Shown in pieces: positions 44,434 to 54,095 of a DNA stretch of 64,000 bases. The notes under the pieces are model-generated. The model made no database searches, was not told the DNA's origin, and saw only the letters and a list, made by a program, of their open reading frames with translations. The stretch lies in NCBI RefSeq assembly GCF_016908395.1, contig NZ_JAFBDU010000006.1, forward strand, positions 124,001 through 188,000. The letters run 5' to 3'. The position numbers were made by a program, and so were the translations under genes. The DNA is from Metabacillus crassostreae. Its GTDB lineage: Bacteria; Bacillota; Bacilli; Bacillales; Bacillaceae. Within the stretch, counting starts at the first letter, position 1; each line of letters opens with the position of its first letter.

Positions 44434-45957
44434 ATGCAGCAGAAGCTAACTCCGATGCTTGTTATGGAAGGGATAACAAAGGAGTTTCCAGGAGTAAAAG
44501 CTTTGTCAAATGTACATTTGAATTTATATCCAGGCGAAGTTCATGCCTTGATGGGGGAAAATGGCGCTGGTAAGTCAACATTAATCAAAGTGCTAACAGG
44601 TGTATATACAATTGATGAAGGTACCGTAACTCTTGAAGGTAAAAGCATTAAAGTATCAAATCCCTTAGATGCTCAGGATTTAGGTATTAGTACGGTTTAT
44701 CAAGAGGTTAATCTCTGTACAAACTTATCTGTCGTCGAAAACATATTTATCGGCCGTGAAATCATGAAAAGAGGTCGAATCAATTGGAAAGAAATGAATC
44801 GCCAAGCAAAAGATCTATTAAAAACAAGGCTTAACTTAGATATTGATGTGACAAAATTATTATCTTCGTATTCAGTAGCTATCCAACAAATGATTGCTAT
44901 TGCACGTGCACTTAATGTCTCAGCAAAAGTATTAATTTTAGATGAACCAACTTCAAGTCTTGATAAAAATGAGGTAAATCACTTATTTAATGTGATTAGA
45001 AAATTGAAAAGTGAAGGCTTGGCCATTGTTTTTGTTAGTCATTTTCTTGATCAAATTTATGAAATAACCGATCGTTTAACTGTTTTGAGAAATGGTCAAT
45101 GGATTGGTGAATATATGACAAAAGAGATCACGAGATTTGATCTTGTCACAAAGATGATCGGTAAGGAATTAACAGAGCTTGGTCAAAAAGCGAAAAGCAT
45201 TGGTGAGGTAAAAGAAAAGGATAGCAATCTTTTTTTACAAGGTAAGAATGTATCAAAACAAGGAAATATAGAAGCATTTGACATTAATATACACGAGGGT
45301 GAAATTGTAGGTCTTGCAGGTCTTCTTGGATCAGGAAGAACAGAGCTAGCAAGATTATTATTTGGTGCAGATAAAGCTGACACAGGTGAGATTTTTATAC
45401 AAGGTAAAAAGACAAAGTTGAATTCTCCTAAACAAGCCATTTCAAATGGAATTGCTTTTTGCTCTGAAAACAGAAAAACCGAGGGTATCATACCAGACTT
45501 GACGATTCGCGAAAATATGATCCTTGCCATTCAAGGTATACAAGGCTGGTTTAACTATATTCCAAAGAAAAAGCAAATCGAAATTGCTGATGAATATGTG
45601 AAGCTACTAAATATTAATCCGCCAAATCCAGAGCAATTAATAAAAAATTTAAGTGGTGGAAATCAGCAAAAGGTCATGCTAGCAAGGTGGTTAATAACGA
45701 ACCCTAAACTTCTAATTCTTGATGAACCAACAAGAGGAATTGATATTGGGGCAAAAGCTGAAATCCAAAAACTTATGCTTTCTTTAAGTGAAGATGGAAT
45801 GTCTATTTTGTTTGTTTCTTCAGAATTAGAAGAAGTTATTAGAACGTGTAGAAAAATTGCAGTTCTAAGAGATCACAAGAAGGTTTCAGAAATTGAAAAT
45901 AACCAACATGTTACCCAAGAAGACATAATGAAGGCAATGGCTGGAGGAATGGTATGA
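44434..45957 (+). CDS. YtfR-like sugar ABC transporter ATPase (two ABC domains)
   Basis: A 507-residue double ATPase of the MglA/RbsA/YtfR class that powers sugar uptake. Domain 1 has Walker A GENGAGKST and Walker B VLILDEPTSSLD, with an atypical signature (LSSYSVAIQQ). Domain 2 has a degenerate Walker A (GLLGSGRTELA, as usual in this class), signature LSGGNQQKVMLARW and Walker B LLILDEPTRGID. AGGAGG precedes the ATG at 44434. Its stop is one base before the next start, so it is co-translated with the permeases. Confidence 0.93.
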   Translation: MQQKLTPMLVMEGITKEFPGVKALSNVHLNLYPGEVHALMGENGAGKSTLIKVLTGVYTIDEGTVTLEGKSIKVSNPLDAQDLGISTVYQEVNLCTNLSVVENIFIGREIMKRGRINWKEMNRQAKDLLKTRLNLDIDVTKLLSSYSVAIQQMIAIARALNVSAKVLILDEPTSSLDKNEVNHLFNVIRKLKSEGLAIVFVSHFLDQIYEITDRLTVLRNGQWIGEYMTKEITRFDLVTKMIGKELTELGQKAKSIGEVKEKDSNLFLQGKNVSKQGNIEAFDINIHEGEIVGLAGLLGSGRTELARLLFGADKADTGEIFIQGKKTKLNSPKQAISNGIAFCSENRKTEGIIPDLTIRENMILAIQGIQGWFNYIPKKKQIEIADEYVKLLNINPPNPEQLIKNLSGGNQQKVMLARWLITNPKLLILDEPTRGIDIGAKAEIQKLMLSLSEDGMSILFVSSELEEVIRTCRKIAVLRDHKKVSEIENNQHVTQEDIMKAMAGGMV

Positions 45958-45958
45958 C

Positions 45959-46981
45959 ATGATGAAATCTAAACTATTTTGGCCAATCCTTGTATTGGTT
46001 TTAATCCTTTTAATCAATCTATTTTTTGATAAAAGCTTCTTTTCTATTGAAGTAAGAAACGGACATTTAGCAGGTAGTTTAATAGATATTCTAAATAGAG
46101 GTGCACCTCTTATTCTCATTTCAATCGGTATGACATTAGTTATTGCTACAAAAGGAATTGATCTTGGTGTGGGTTCAGTCATTGCAATGGCTGGTGCAGT
46201 TGGAGCTATGACAGTTAGTGGAGCAAGCGGAGACAGCTTAATGCCGCTATTTATGGCAATTGCTTTTGTGATAGGAATTTCTTTATTAACAGGTGTCTGG
46301 AATGGTGTTCTCGTTTCACATATTGGAGTACAACCAATTGTGGCTACTCTTATATTAATGGTTGCTGGTAGAGGTGTCGCACAGCTTATTACAGACGGAC
46401 AAATCATGACTGTTTATTATGATCCTTACACGTTTATCGGTGGAGGTTATCTTTTCATGATTCCCTTTTCCATTTTTATTGTAGCGGCAGTTTTAGCAAT
46501 TGCGTCTTTTTTAACGAGAAAAACAGCGATTGGTTTATTCATCGAATCCGTTGGCGCTAATCCAGAGGCAAGTCGTTTGTCAGGTATAAACTCTAAAAAC
46601 ATCATGTTAATGGTTTATATGTTCTCTGGTCTTTGTGCTGGTATTGCAGGGTTAATTTTAAGTTCTAATGTTGCAAGTGCTGATGGAAATAATGCTGGTC
46701 TTTGGTATGAGCTTGATGCAATTTTGGCAGTAGTAATAGGTGGAACTTCGTTAAATGGCGGAAGATTTTATTTAATGGGAACTGTCATTGGCGCTCTTAT
46801 TATTCAAAGCCTAACAACAACAATTTATTCAATTGGTATAGCACCTGAGATCAATCTTGTTGTAAAAGCGGTTGTTGTATTAATTGTTTGTTTATTACAA
46901 TCACCAGAGTTCAGAAAGAAATTAACAAATTATTTTCCAGCAAGAAAAACAGCGAAGAAAAATGAGGGGGTTGCTTTATGA
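45959..46981 (+). CDS. YtfT-like furanose ABC transporter permease
   Basis: A 340-residue permease of the BPD_transp_2 family with about ten helices. The coupling-type segment ESVGANPEASRLSGIN and the GGTSLNGGRFYLMGT region are characteristic. The arrangement of binding protein, double ATPase and two different permeases matches Escherichia coli YtfQ-YtfR-YtfT-YjfF (galactofuranose) and the arabinose transporter AraUVWZ described in Shewanella. It overlaps the second permease by four bases. Confidence 0.93.
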   Translation: MMKSKLFWPILVLVLILLINLFFDKSFFSIEVRNGHLAGSLIDILNRGAPLILISIGMTLVIATKGIDLGVGSVIAMAGAVGAMTVSGASGDSLMPLFMAIAFVIGISLLTGVWNGVLVSHIGVQPIVATLILMVAGRGVAQLITDGQIMTVYYDPYTFIGGGYLFMIPFSIFIVAAVLAIASFLTRKTAIGLFIESVGANPEASRLSGINSKNIMLMVYMFSGLCAGIAGLILSSNVASADGNNAGLWYELDAILAVVIGGTSLNGGRFYLMGTVIGALIIQSLTTTIYSIGIAPEINLVVKAVVVLIVCLLQSPEFRKKLTNYFPARKTAKKNEGVAL

Positions 46982-47973
46982 TGAACAAGCTGCATTTAGA
47001 TTCAAAACAGTTACCCTTAATTGCGACAATTTCGCTGTTTATTTTGATGTATTTATTTGGGTCTTTAAGGTACACAGGCTTCTTTTCAACACAAGTATTT
47101 TTAAATCTATTCATTGATAATGCGTTTTTAATTGTTGTTGCAGTGGGAATGACATTTGTCATTTTATCTGGTGGAATCGACCTTTCTGTAGGCTCAGTTA
47201 TTGCATTAACTAGTATGGTAGCTGCTAGTTTAACAATGAATGCTCAGTTATCACCATGGCTAGTCGTTCCTATTAGTTTACTAGTTGGGACAATACTTGG
47301 GTTTGGTATGGGATGTCTTATTCATTTTTTTAATCTACAACCATTTATCGTTACACTTGCCGGGATGTTTCTAGCAAGAGGCTTAAGCTACTTAATAAGT
47401 GTAGAAACAATTTCAATAGATAGTGAGTTTTTTAGCTTTATGGCAAGTACAAGAATACCGATCGGGGGAGGGAATTTTATCTCGATCAGTGTAATCATTG
47501 CATTAATCGTCGTGTTAGCAGCGATCTACATTGCTCATTTCTCTAAATATGGACGTAATATCTATGCTATAGGTGGAAATGAACAATCTGCACTATTAAT
47601 GGGATTACCTGTTGGAAGAACAAAAATCATGATTTATACAGTGAGTGGATTTTGTGCTTCTCTTGCTGGGTTAATTTTTACCTTTTATATGTTATCTGGT
47701 TATGGCTTACATGCAAATGGACTTGAATTAGATACGATTGCTGCTGTTGTTATCGGAGGTACTTTGCTTACTGGTGGTGCTGGCTATGTAGCTGGAAGTG
47801 TTGTAGGTGTCCTCATTTTAGGTATTATTCAGACGGTTATTGTGTTTGAAGGAACATTAAGTTCATGGTGGACTAAGATCGCCATTGGTGTATTACTTTT
47901 ATTGTTCATTGTACTGCAGCGAGTGATCGTAATTAGAAGTAAAACGAATAAGTCCGCAGTATCTTCGCATTAG
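46978..47973 (+). CDS. YjfF-like furanose ABC transporter permease
   Basis: A 331-residue permease of the same family, partner of the preceding one in a heterodimeric channel. Typical segments are VILSGGIDLSVGSVIALTSM near the second helix, YAIGGNEQSALLMGLPV and VIGGTLLTGGAGYVAGS. Two ATGs (46978 and 46981) are possible; the first overlaps the previous stop as ATGA. It is the last transporter gene, 46 bases before the first GH43 gene, with no terminator between, so transport and hydrolysis are probably co-expressed. Confidence 0.92.
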   Translation: MMNKLHLDSKQLPLIATISLFILMYLFGSLRYTGFFSTQVFLNLFIDNAFLIVVAVGMTFVILSGGIDLSVGSVIALTSMVAASLTMNAQLSPWLVVPISLLVGTILGFGMGCLIHFFNLQPFIVTLAGMFLARGLSYLISVETISIDSEFFSFMASTRIPIGGGNFISISVIIALIVVLAAIYIAHFSKYGRNIYAIGGNEQSALLMGLPVGRTKIMIYTVSGFCASLAGLIFTFYMLSGYGLHANGLELDTIAAVVIGGTLLTGGAGYVAGSVVGVLILGIIQTVIVFEGTLSSWWTKIAIGVLLLLFIVLQRVIVIRSKTNKSAVSSH

Positions 47974-48019
47974 GTAGGTTAAGTTCAGAAATGAAAATCA
48001 AATTCCTATTGGAGAGTGA

Positions 48020-51000
48020 ATGATGAGAACGAGTAAAAAGAAATATATTTCTGTTTTCGTACTAACTGTCATGTTATTTAGCACCCTTTTAGGATCGTTT
48101 CAACCAGTTGCTTCTGCAGAAGAAGGAAATACTTTGATTTTACATTATGATATGAAAGCAATTTCTGAGGATTCAAATGGAGCAATTAAAGTAAAAGACC
48201 TTTCAGGTAAAGGGATGGATGGGACTTTCAAAAATCCTGAAAATGGTCAAATAGTCAACAATTCAAAAGCAGGTTATATCTCTTTTAATGGGGGGAATGC
48301 CAATTCGAAAAGTGGCTATATTGAAATTCCAAAATCTAATGATGGAGCAGATCTATTAACAGGAGTGGAGGATGTCACAATATCCTCTCTTGTTAACTGG
48401 AGTAATGATGGACAAAACCGTTGGATCTTTGGTTTAGGGAAAGTGTCAAGTGATATAGAAAACGGAAACAGCTATTTTTTTGCTACGCCTAGACATGGGA
48501 TAAACAATAGCAATGTTGCTGCAACTGGAATTTCTCAGGCTGGCTGGCGAAATGAAGCACTTATCCGCGCAACAGAGGGATTAAAAGCAAATTCATGGGA
48601 AGTTGTAACAGTTGTCTTTTCAGGCTCTACAGATACATTATCACTATTTGTAAATGGTGTGAAAGTAGCAACAGGATCGGCTAAAGGGAAAAAGCTAGCT
48701 GACATTATTGATTCAACTGCAAGCTTTTCTGGGTTTATTGGTAAATCAATTTTCCAGAATGATCCCTATTATAAAGGGATGATTGGAGATTTCCAAGTAC
48801 ATAGTAAAGCTTTTACAGATGAAGAAGTGAAAGTGCTAGCTACTGAAACTGCTAGTAAAATAAACGAAATTGATCAGCTTGTTATTGAAGATGCGAAGAA
48901 TTCTTTGGATGTAACAAATTATTTAACAAATGGAGATAGTGATAAAGATCAAATAAAGCATAATATTAATCTTCCGAACAAGGGAAAACATGATGTTGAT
49001 CTTACTTGGAAATCGAATAATACAGAAGTAATTACAAATGAAGGGGTGGTAACAAGACCATCTGCTGAGAGTCCTGATGCGGTGGTTGAGCTTACTGCAA
49101 CACTTTCTTATAAAGGACTAACAGTAGAAAAGACATTTAGTGTAACAGTGATTAGTGATTTTTCCAATCAACAACGAGCTGAGTTAGATGCTCATGAGTT
49201 AAGGGTTGTTAATCAAAATAATGTAAAAGGTAATATGAGTTTACCATCAACAGGAAAGAATGGTTCCACAATTACTTGGGAGTCCTCTCATCCTGCAGTC
49301 ATCAAGGGAACTTTGCAAGCTTCAGAAAATCCAAAACAACTTGGATGGGTAACACGACAGAATAATGATACCGTCGTTACATTAACAGCAACTGTTACGA
49401 ATGGTACATCAGAAATAAAAAAGAACTTTGAGGTTAAAGTTAAAAAGAATCCAGGACAAAAAGAATATGATGCTTATTTCTTTTCTTACTTCACAGGAGA
49501 GTATGAAGGCGGAGAGGAAATCTCCTTTGCAACAGCTGAGGACCCTTTAAAGTGGAGAGCATTAAATAATGGACAATCAGTTATTCAATCAACAATGGGT
49601 GAAAAAGGTTTAAGAGATCCTTTTATTATGAGATCACCAGAGGGTGATAAATTCTACATGATTGCAACAGATTTGAAGATGGGAGAAAGCACAAATTTTG
49701 ACCAAGCTCAAATAACTGGAAGTCATGCAATTATGATCTGGGAATCTGAAGATTTAGTCAATTGGAGCGAGCAACGAATGGTGGAGGTTGCTCCAAAAAC
49801 AGGAGGAAACACGTGGGCACCTGAGGCTTATTATGATGAAAAAGCAGGCGAATATGTTGTATTTTGGGCATCGTCAATGAAAAACGAAGAAACATATGGA
49901 GATTTTCCTAACGGAAGACCTGCTGGTCAGTATAATGTGATGTACTATGCAACAACAAGAGATTTCCATTCATTTTCAGAGCCAAAAGTGTTTATAGACG
50001 AAGGATTTCCAACGATTGATACAAGCTTTATAGAAAACGAAGGATCACTATATCGTTTTACGAAATCAGAAGTTGGCTATAAAGTTTATTACGAAAAAGC
50101 TACTGATATTTTTTATGATAAAGATGGAATAAAGGAAAATGGTTATCAGTTTGATCAGATTGCAGGAACAAAAAATGGAAATCGTGGATTAATTGGTCAT
50201 GGAGGGAACAATGAAGGTCAAACTGTATTCAAAGATATTCATGAAGACAAATGGTATTTGTTTTTAGATTCATGGCCTTATCATGTTCGATGGACAAACG
50301 ATTTAGATGATGGTGAGCAATTAGTGAATAATGTGCTAGAAGAGTCAGAGTATGCACTACCACCAGGACCAAGACATGGCACAGTTATCCCAATAACAAG
50401 GGATGAATACAATGCGCTACAAGAGAAGTATGGAATGGAAGATCAAGAGCCTTCTAAAGAGCCAGTTGTTCATTATTCATTTGATTCAATAGATGGTGTA
50501 ACTGTAAAGGATGATTCAGGAAATGGTCATGACGCTCACTTAGTAGGCGGTGCAGAAGTAGATTCAGAAGATACAGTAGGGCACTCCTCAGGTTCAATAA
50601 ATCTTGATGGAACAACTGGATATGTTGAATTACCAGAAAACATCATTAAGAATTTGAACTTAAAAGGAATGACAATGTCTAGCTGGGTGAAAGTGAAGGG
50701 TAATCAAGCAAATCAGCGAATCTTTGATTTTTCCTCTGATACAGGTAGAACAGCAAACCGAAACACGATGTATTTAAGTACACACGGTGATTCAGAGAAT
50801 TTAGAGTTTGCAACAGTTACACCTTTCACTGAGAAATTTAGTAGTGCTTCAGCTACTTTAGCAGACAACTATAAATATGCCATCAAAGCTCCAAAATTAT
50901 CCACAACAGAATGGCATCATGTGGCGGTTACAATTGAAGATTTTGATGCTGTCCTTTATGTCGATGGTAAAGAGGTAGCAAGAAACTCTACTTTTAATGT

Positions 51001-54000
51001 AGAGCCTAGAATGCTTTTAGAAACATCAATGAACTATTTAGGAAAATCTAGTAAAGGTGACCATCATTTGTTTAATGGTAAATTCGATGAATTTAAGATC
51101 TTTAATCATGCTCTTTCTGGTGAGGAGATTTCAGAGCTAGCAGAAGTAGATGTAACTGAACCACCAGATGAAGATCCGTCAAAGCCAGAGTTACTTCTTG
51201 ATTATGATATGAAAGATATTGAAGGTGTAACAGTGAAGGATCGTACTGGAAAATATAATGGTACATTCGTTAATCCTGAAAGAGCTGGATTAATCTCAAT
51301 TGGTGATGCAGGAGTTGTTTCGTTTAAGGGTGGTACAACAGATTCATATATCGAGCTACCAGAGGGTGTATTAGAAAACCTAGAAAGTGTAACCGTTTCC
51401 TCCTTAATTAATTGGAACGGAAATGCATCGGCTGAATGGCTTTATTCACTTGGACAGAACAATAGTAAATATTTATATTTTACTCCTAAATATAATGCTG
51501 ATAGCAGCATGCGCTTCGGAATAGCGACAGATGGTTGGAGAAATGAAGTATCTGCAAAAGCATCAACTTTACCGGCAAATGAATGGAAATTAGTGACAAC
51601 AGTTTATAATGGTCAAGAAGATTCACTGAAAGTCTATATTGATGGTGAATTAATTTCCTCTGGTCAAGCTAATGGAATTTCAATTGAAAATATAAAAAAT
51701 GCAGCTGGAAAAAGTGGTTATATTGGAAAATCAATGTATAACAATGATCCTTATTTCGGAGGAATGATAGCCGACTTTGAAATGTATAATGGGGCATTAT
51801 CAGATACAGAAATAAGTAATCTGACAAAAGCAGCTGATGAAGAAATAAAGGAAATGGAGTCGTATTTATTGGAAGACGCAGCAGCTAAATTAAATTACTC
51901 AGATTTCCTCGAAAAAAATGGAAGTGAAAAAGAAATAAAAACAGATTTATCCTTCCCAAATAAAGGTGAAAACGGAACAACCATCACATGGCAATCAAAA
52001 AGTGAGAATATCATTACAAACAATGGAAAAGTGCATAGACCCTCTTATGATGCTGGAAGTAAGGATGTTGTGCTTGTTGCAACTTTATCAGATGGAACAA
52101 ATTCTGTAACAAAGGAATTTACAGTGACTGTTATCAGAAAACCAATAGATCTTGAAACAGTTATCGAAGTAGCAGAAGCGTTAAAGGTTCACAATATCCA
52201 AGATGTTCGTGGAAATTTAACTTTACTAACAAAAGGATTAGATAACACAACGATCTCATGGAATTCACAGGATCCTAAGATCATTACAGAAACTGGTGAA
52301 GTAAACCGTCCAGTCCATGGTGATGGAGATAAGCTTGTTAAGTTAACTGCAACAATTTCTCTAAATAACCAAAAAATAACAAAGTCATTTATGGCGAATG
52401 TAAAAGAGCTACCTGAACAAAAAGATTATAAAGGATATGTGTTCAGTTATTTTACAGGTGAAGGCTATGAAAATGGTGAACAAATTTACTTTGGATTAAG
52501 TGAAGGCAATGATCCGCTTCACTGGCAGGAACTGAATAATGGAGAACCAGTGTTCACTTCAGAATTAGGAGAAAAGGGACTTCGAGATCCATTTATTATT
52601 CGTTCTCCTGAAGGAGATAAATTTTATCTTATTGCAACAGACTTGAAGATTCATGGTAATGGAGATTGGGGTGCTGCCCAGACATCAGGAAGTAGATCAA
52701 TCATGGTATGGGAATCAACAGACTTAGTTAATTGGTCTAAGCAAAGAATGGCTGAAGTTGCTCCACCAGAAGCGGGTAATACGTGGGCTCCAGAAATTTT
52801 TTATGATGATTCAATTGGTGAGTATGTGATTTTTTGGGCATCAAAGCTATATGAAAATGAAAATGACCGAAATAGTGGTAACAGCTATCAAAGAATGATG
52901 TACACAACAACGAGAGATTTTCATAATTTCAGTGAACCTAAAGTGTATATGGATTACGGTTATTCAATTATTGATACAACAATGATCGAGCATGAAGGGA
53001 AAATCTATCGTTTTACAAAAGATGAAAGAGGAACTACGTCCTCATCACCTAATGGAAAATTCATTTTCCAAGAGGTAGGGAATTCTGTTCTAGATCCTAA
53101 CTTCCAATCTATTAAAGAAGGAATTGGAAAAGGAGATATAAGTCGTGGAGAAGGACCAGCTATTTTTAAATCAAATACTGAAGAAAAATGGTATTTGTTT
53201 ATTGATGAGTTTGGCGGAAGAGGTTATGTGCCATTTGAAACAACTGATTTAGCTTCAGGAGAATGGACCGTTCCAGATGATTATGATTTACCTGCAAGAC
53301 CACGACATGGCACAGTTTTACCTGTTACTCAGGAAGAGTACGATGCGTTATTAGAAAATGTGCCAGTAGAGATAGAAGAACCGAGTAGCGATAAGAAAGT
53401 AACAGGTGTAACGATCCAACAGGAAACGATGAAACTAATTGTTGGTGATGAAACAAAGCTAGCAGCAACAATTACTCCAGAAAATGCTACAAATAAGGAT
53501 GTTGTCTGGTCAAGCAATGATGAAAACATCGTTGCTGTTGACGAGAATGGCACACTTACGGCGAAGCAACCAGGGACAGTATTTATAAGTGTAACAACCA
53601 TTGATGGTGGTTATATGGATGTCATTGAGGTAGCTGTTGAAGAGAACCCACCGGGAGATGGAGAAGAGCCTCCAGGTGATGGAGGAGAGGAACCGCCAGG
53701 AGATGGAGAAGAGCCTCCGGGAGATGGAGAAGAGCCACCAGGAGATGGAGAAGAGCCTCCGGGTGATGAAGAGGAACCGCCAGGAGATGGAGAAGAGCCT
53801 CCAGGTGATGGAGAGGAACCACCAGGTAATGAAGATAAGACACCGAGTGATGGTACACAAACAGGGAACAAGGACAAAACTACTCTAGAAAATGAGTTAC
53901 CAAGTACGGCTACTAATCTATATAACTATGTGATATTAGGTATGTTTTTACTAACTGTGGGTGGATCCCTACTTGTTGCTAAAAAAAGAAAAATGAAGCA

Positions 54001-54004
54001 TTAA
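48020..54004 (+). CDS. Giant wall-anchored protein with two GH43 domains, LamG and Ig-like modules
   Basis: A 1994-residue secreted glycosidase. Order: signal peptide (1-32), LamG (35-275), two atrophied Ig-like domains (285-475), GH43 (about 480-806), LamG (814-1045), LamG (1054-1270), two Ig-like domains (1275-1465), a second GH43 (1468-1775), a Big_2 domain (1792-1873), Pro/Gly/Glu repeats (EEPPGDG) and a sorting signal LPSTATNLYNY, helix, and basic tail KKRKMKH. Both GH43 domains keep the base Asp in KGLRDPFI and the acid Glu in NTWAPE. GH43 enzymes cut alpha-L-arabinofuranosyl or beta-xylosyl links; LamG modules probably bind glycan. LPxTA motifs are typical of class D sortase substrates. 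Confidence 0.9.
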   Translation: MMRTSKKKYISVFVLTVMLFSTLLGSFQPVASAEEGNTLILHYDMKAISEDSNGAIKVKDLSGKGMDGTFKNPENGQIVNNSKAGYISFNGGNANSKSGYIEIPKSNDGADLLTGVEDVTISSLVNWSNDGQNRWIFGLGKVSSDIENGNSYFFATPRHGINNSNVAATGISQAGWRNEALIRATEGLKANSWEVVTVVFSGSTDTLSLFVNGVKVATGSAKGKKLADIIDSTASFSGFIGKSIFQNDPYYKGMIGDFQVHSKAFTDEEVKVLATETASKINEIDQLVIEDAKNSLDVTNYLTNGDSDKDQIKHNINLPNKGKHDVDLTWKSNNTEVITNEGVVTRPSAESPDAVVELTATLSYKGLTVEKTFSVTVISDFSNQQRAELDAHELRVVNQNNVKGNMSLPSTGKNGSTITWESSHPAVIKGTLQASENPKQLGWVTRQNNDTVVTLTATVTNGTSEIKKNFEVKVKKNPGQKEYDAYFFSYFTGEYEGGEEISFATAEDPLKWRALNNGQSVIQSTMGEKGLRDPFIMRSPEGDKFYMIATDLKMGESTNFDQAQITGSHAIMIWESEDLVNWSEQRMVEVAPKTGGNTWAPEAYYDEKAGEYVVFWASSMKNEETYGDFPNGRPAGQYNVMYYATTRDFHSFSEPKVFIDEGFPTIDTSFIENEGSLYRFTKSEVGYKVYYEKATDIFYDKDGIKENGYQFDQIAGTKNGNRGLIGHGGNNEGQTVFKDIHEDKWYLFLDSWPYHVRWTNDLDDGEQLVNNVLEESEYALPPGPRHGTVIPITRDEYNALQEKYGMEDQEPSKEPVVHYSFDSIDGVTVKDDSGNGHDAHLVGGAEVDSEDTVGHSSGSINLDGTTGYVELPENIIKNLNLKGMTMSSWVKVKGNQANQRIFDFSSDTGRTANRNTMYLSTHGDSENLEFATVTPFTEKFSSASATLADNYKYAIKAPKLSTTEWHHVAVTIEDFDAVLYVDGKEVARNSTFNVEPRMLLETSMNYLGKSSKGDHHLFNGKFDEFKIFNHALSGEEISELAEVDVTEPPDEDPSKPELLLDYDMKDIEGVTVKDRTGKYNGTFVNPERAGLISIGDAGVVSFKGGTTDSYIELPEGVLENLESVTVSSLINWNGNASAEWLYSLGQNNSKYLYFTPKYNADSSMRFGIATDGWRNEVSAKASTLPANEWKLVTTVYNGQEDSLKVYIDGELISSGQANGISIENIKNAAGKSGYIGKSMYNNDPYFGGMIADFEMYNGALSDTEISNLTKAADEEIKEMESYLLEDAAAKLNYSDFLEKNGSEKEIKTDLSFPNKGENGTTITWQSKSENIITNNGKVHRPSYDAGSKDVVLVATLSDGTNSVTKEFTVTVIRKPIDLETVIEVAEALKVHNIQDVRGNLTLLTKGLDNTTISWNSQDPKIITETGEVNRPVHGDGDKLVKLTATISLNNQKITKSFMANVKELPEQKDYKGYVFSYFTGEGYENGEQIYFGLSEGNDPLHWQELNNGEPVFTSELGEKGLRDPFIIRSPEGDKFYLIATDLKIHGNGDWGAAQTSGSRSIMVWESTDLVNWSKQRMAEVAPPEAGNTWAPEIFYDDSIGEYVIFWASKLYENENDRNSGNSYQRMMYTTTRDFHNFSEPKVYMDYGYSIIDTTMIEHEGKIYRFTKDERGTTSSSPNGKFIFQEVGNSVLDPNFQSIKEGIGKGDISRGEGPAIFKSNTEEKWYLFIDEFGGRGYVPFETTDLASGEWTVPDDYDLPARPRHGTVLPVTQEEYDALLENVPVEIEEPSSDKKVTGVTIQQETMKLIVGDETKLAATITPENATNKDVVWSSNDENIVAVDENGTLTAKQPGTVFISVTTIDGGYMDVIEVAVEENPPGDGEEPPGDGGEEPPGDGEEPPGDGEEPPGDGEEPPGDEEEPPGDGEEPPGDGEEPPGNEDKTPSDGTQTGNKDKTTLENELPSTATNLYNYVILGMFLLTVGGSLLVAKKRKMKH
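53643..53830 (+). repeat. Pro/Gly/Glu-coding 21-bp repeats in the first GH43 gene
   Basis: Degenerate 21-base units encode GEEPPGD and variants, forming a stiff acidic spacer between the Big_2 domain and the LPSTAT signal, suited to crossing the wall. Open frames in all other registers and on the opposite strand here result from the repeat. Confidence 0.85.
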
Positions 54005-54011
54005 AGAAGAA

Positions 54012-54046
54012 CTGGCCTTCAAAGCTAGTGATAGCTTTGAAGGTCA
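54012..54046 (+). terminator. Hairpin between the first and second GH43 genes
   Basis: CCTTCAAAGCTA and TAGCTTTGAAGG form a perfect 12-base stem; the tail AAACTTTTGG has only a weak T run, so it may be an attenuator or an RNA-stabilising stem. Confidence 0.5.
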
Positions 54047-54095
54047 AACTTTTGGATTACTAAAACAAAATAATTAAAAGAATTAAGAGGAGAAA

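Noticed and set aside
53510-53888. Several antisense and shifted frames over the Pro/Gly/Glu repeats
   Set aside because: A 21-base repeat keeps all frames open; products such as SSPSPGG repeats are shadows of the true coding frame.
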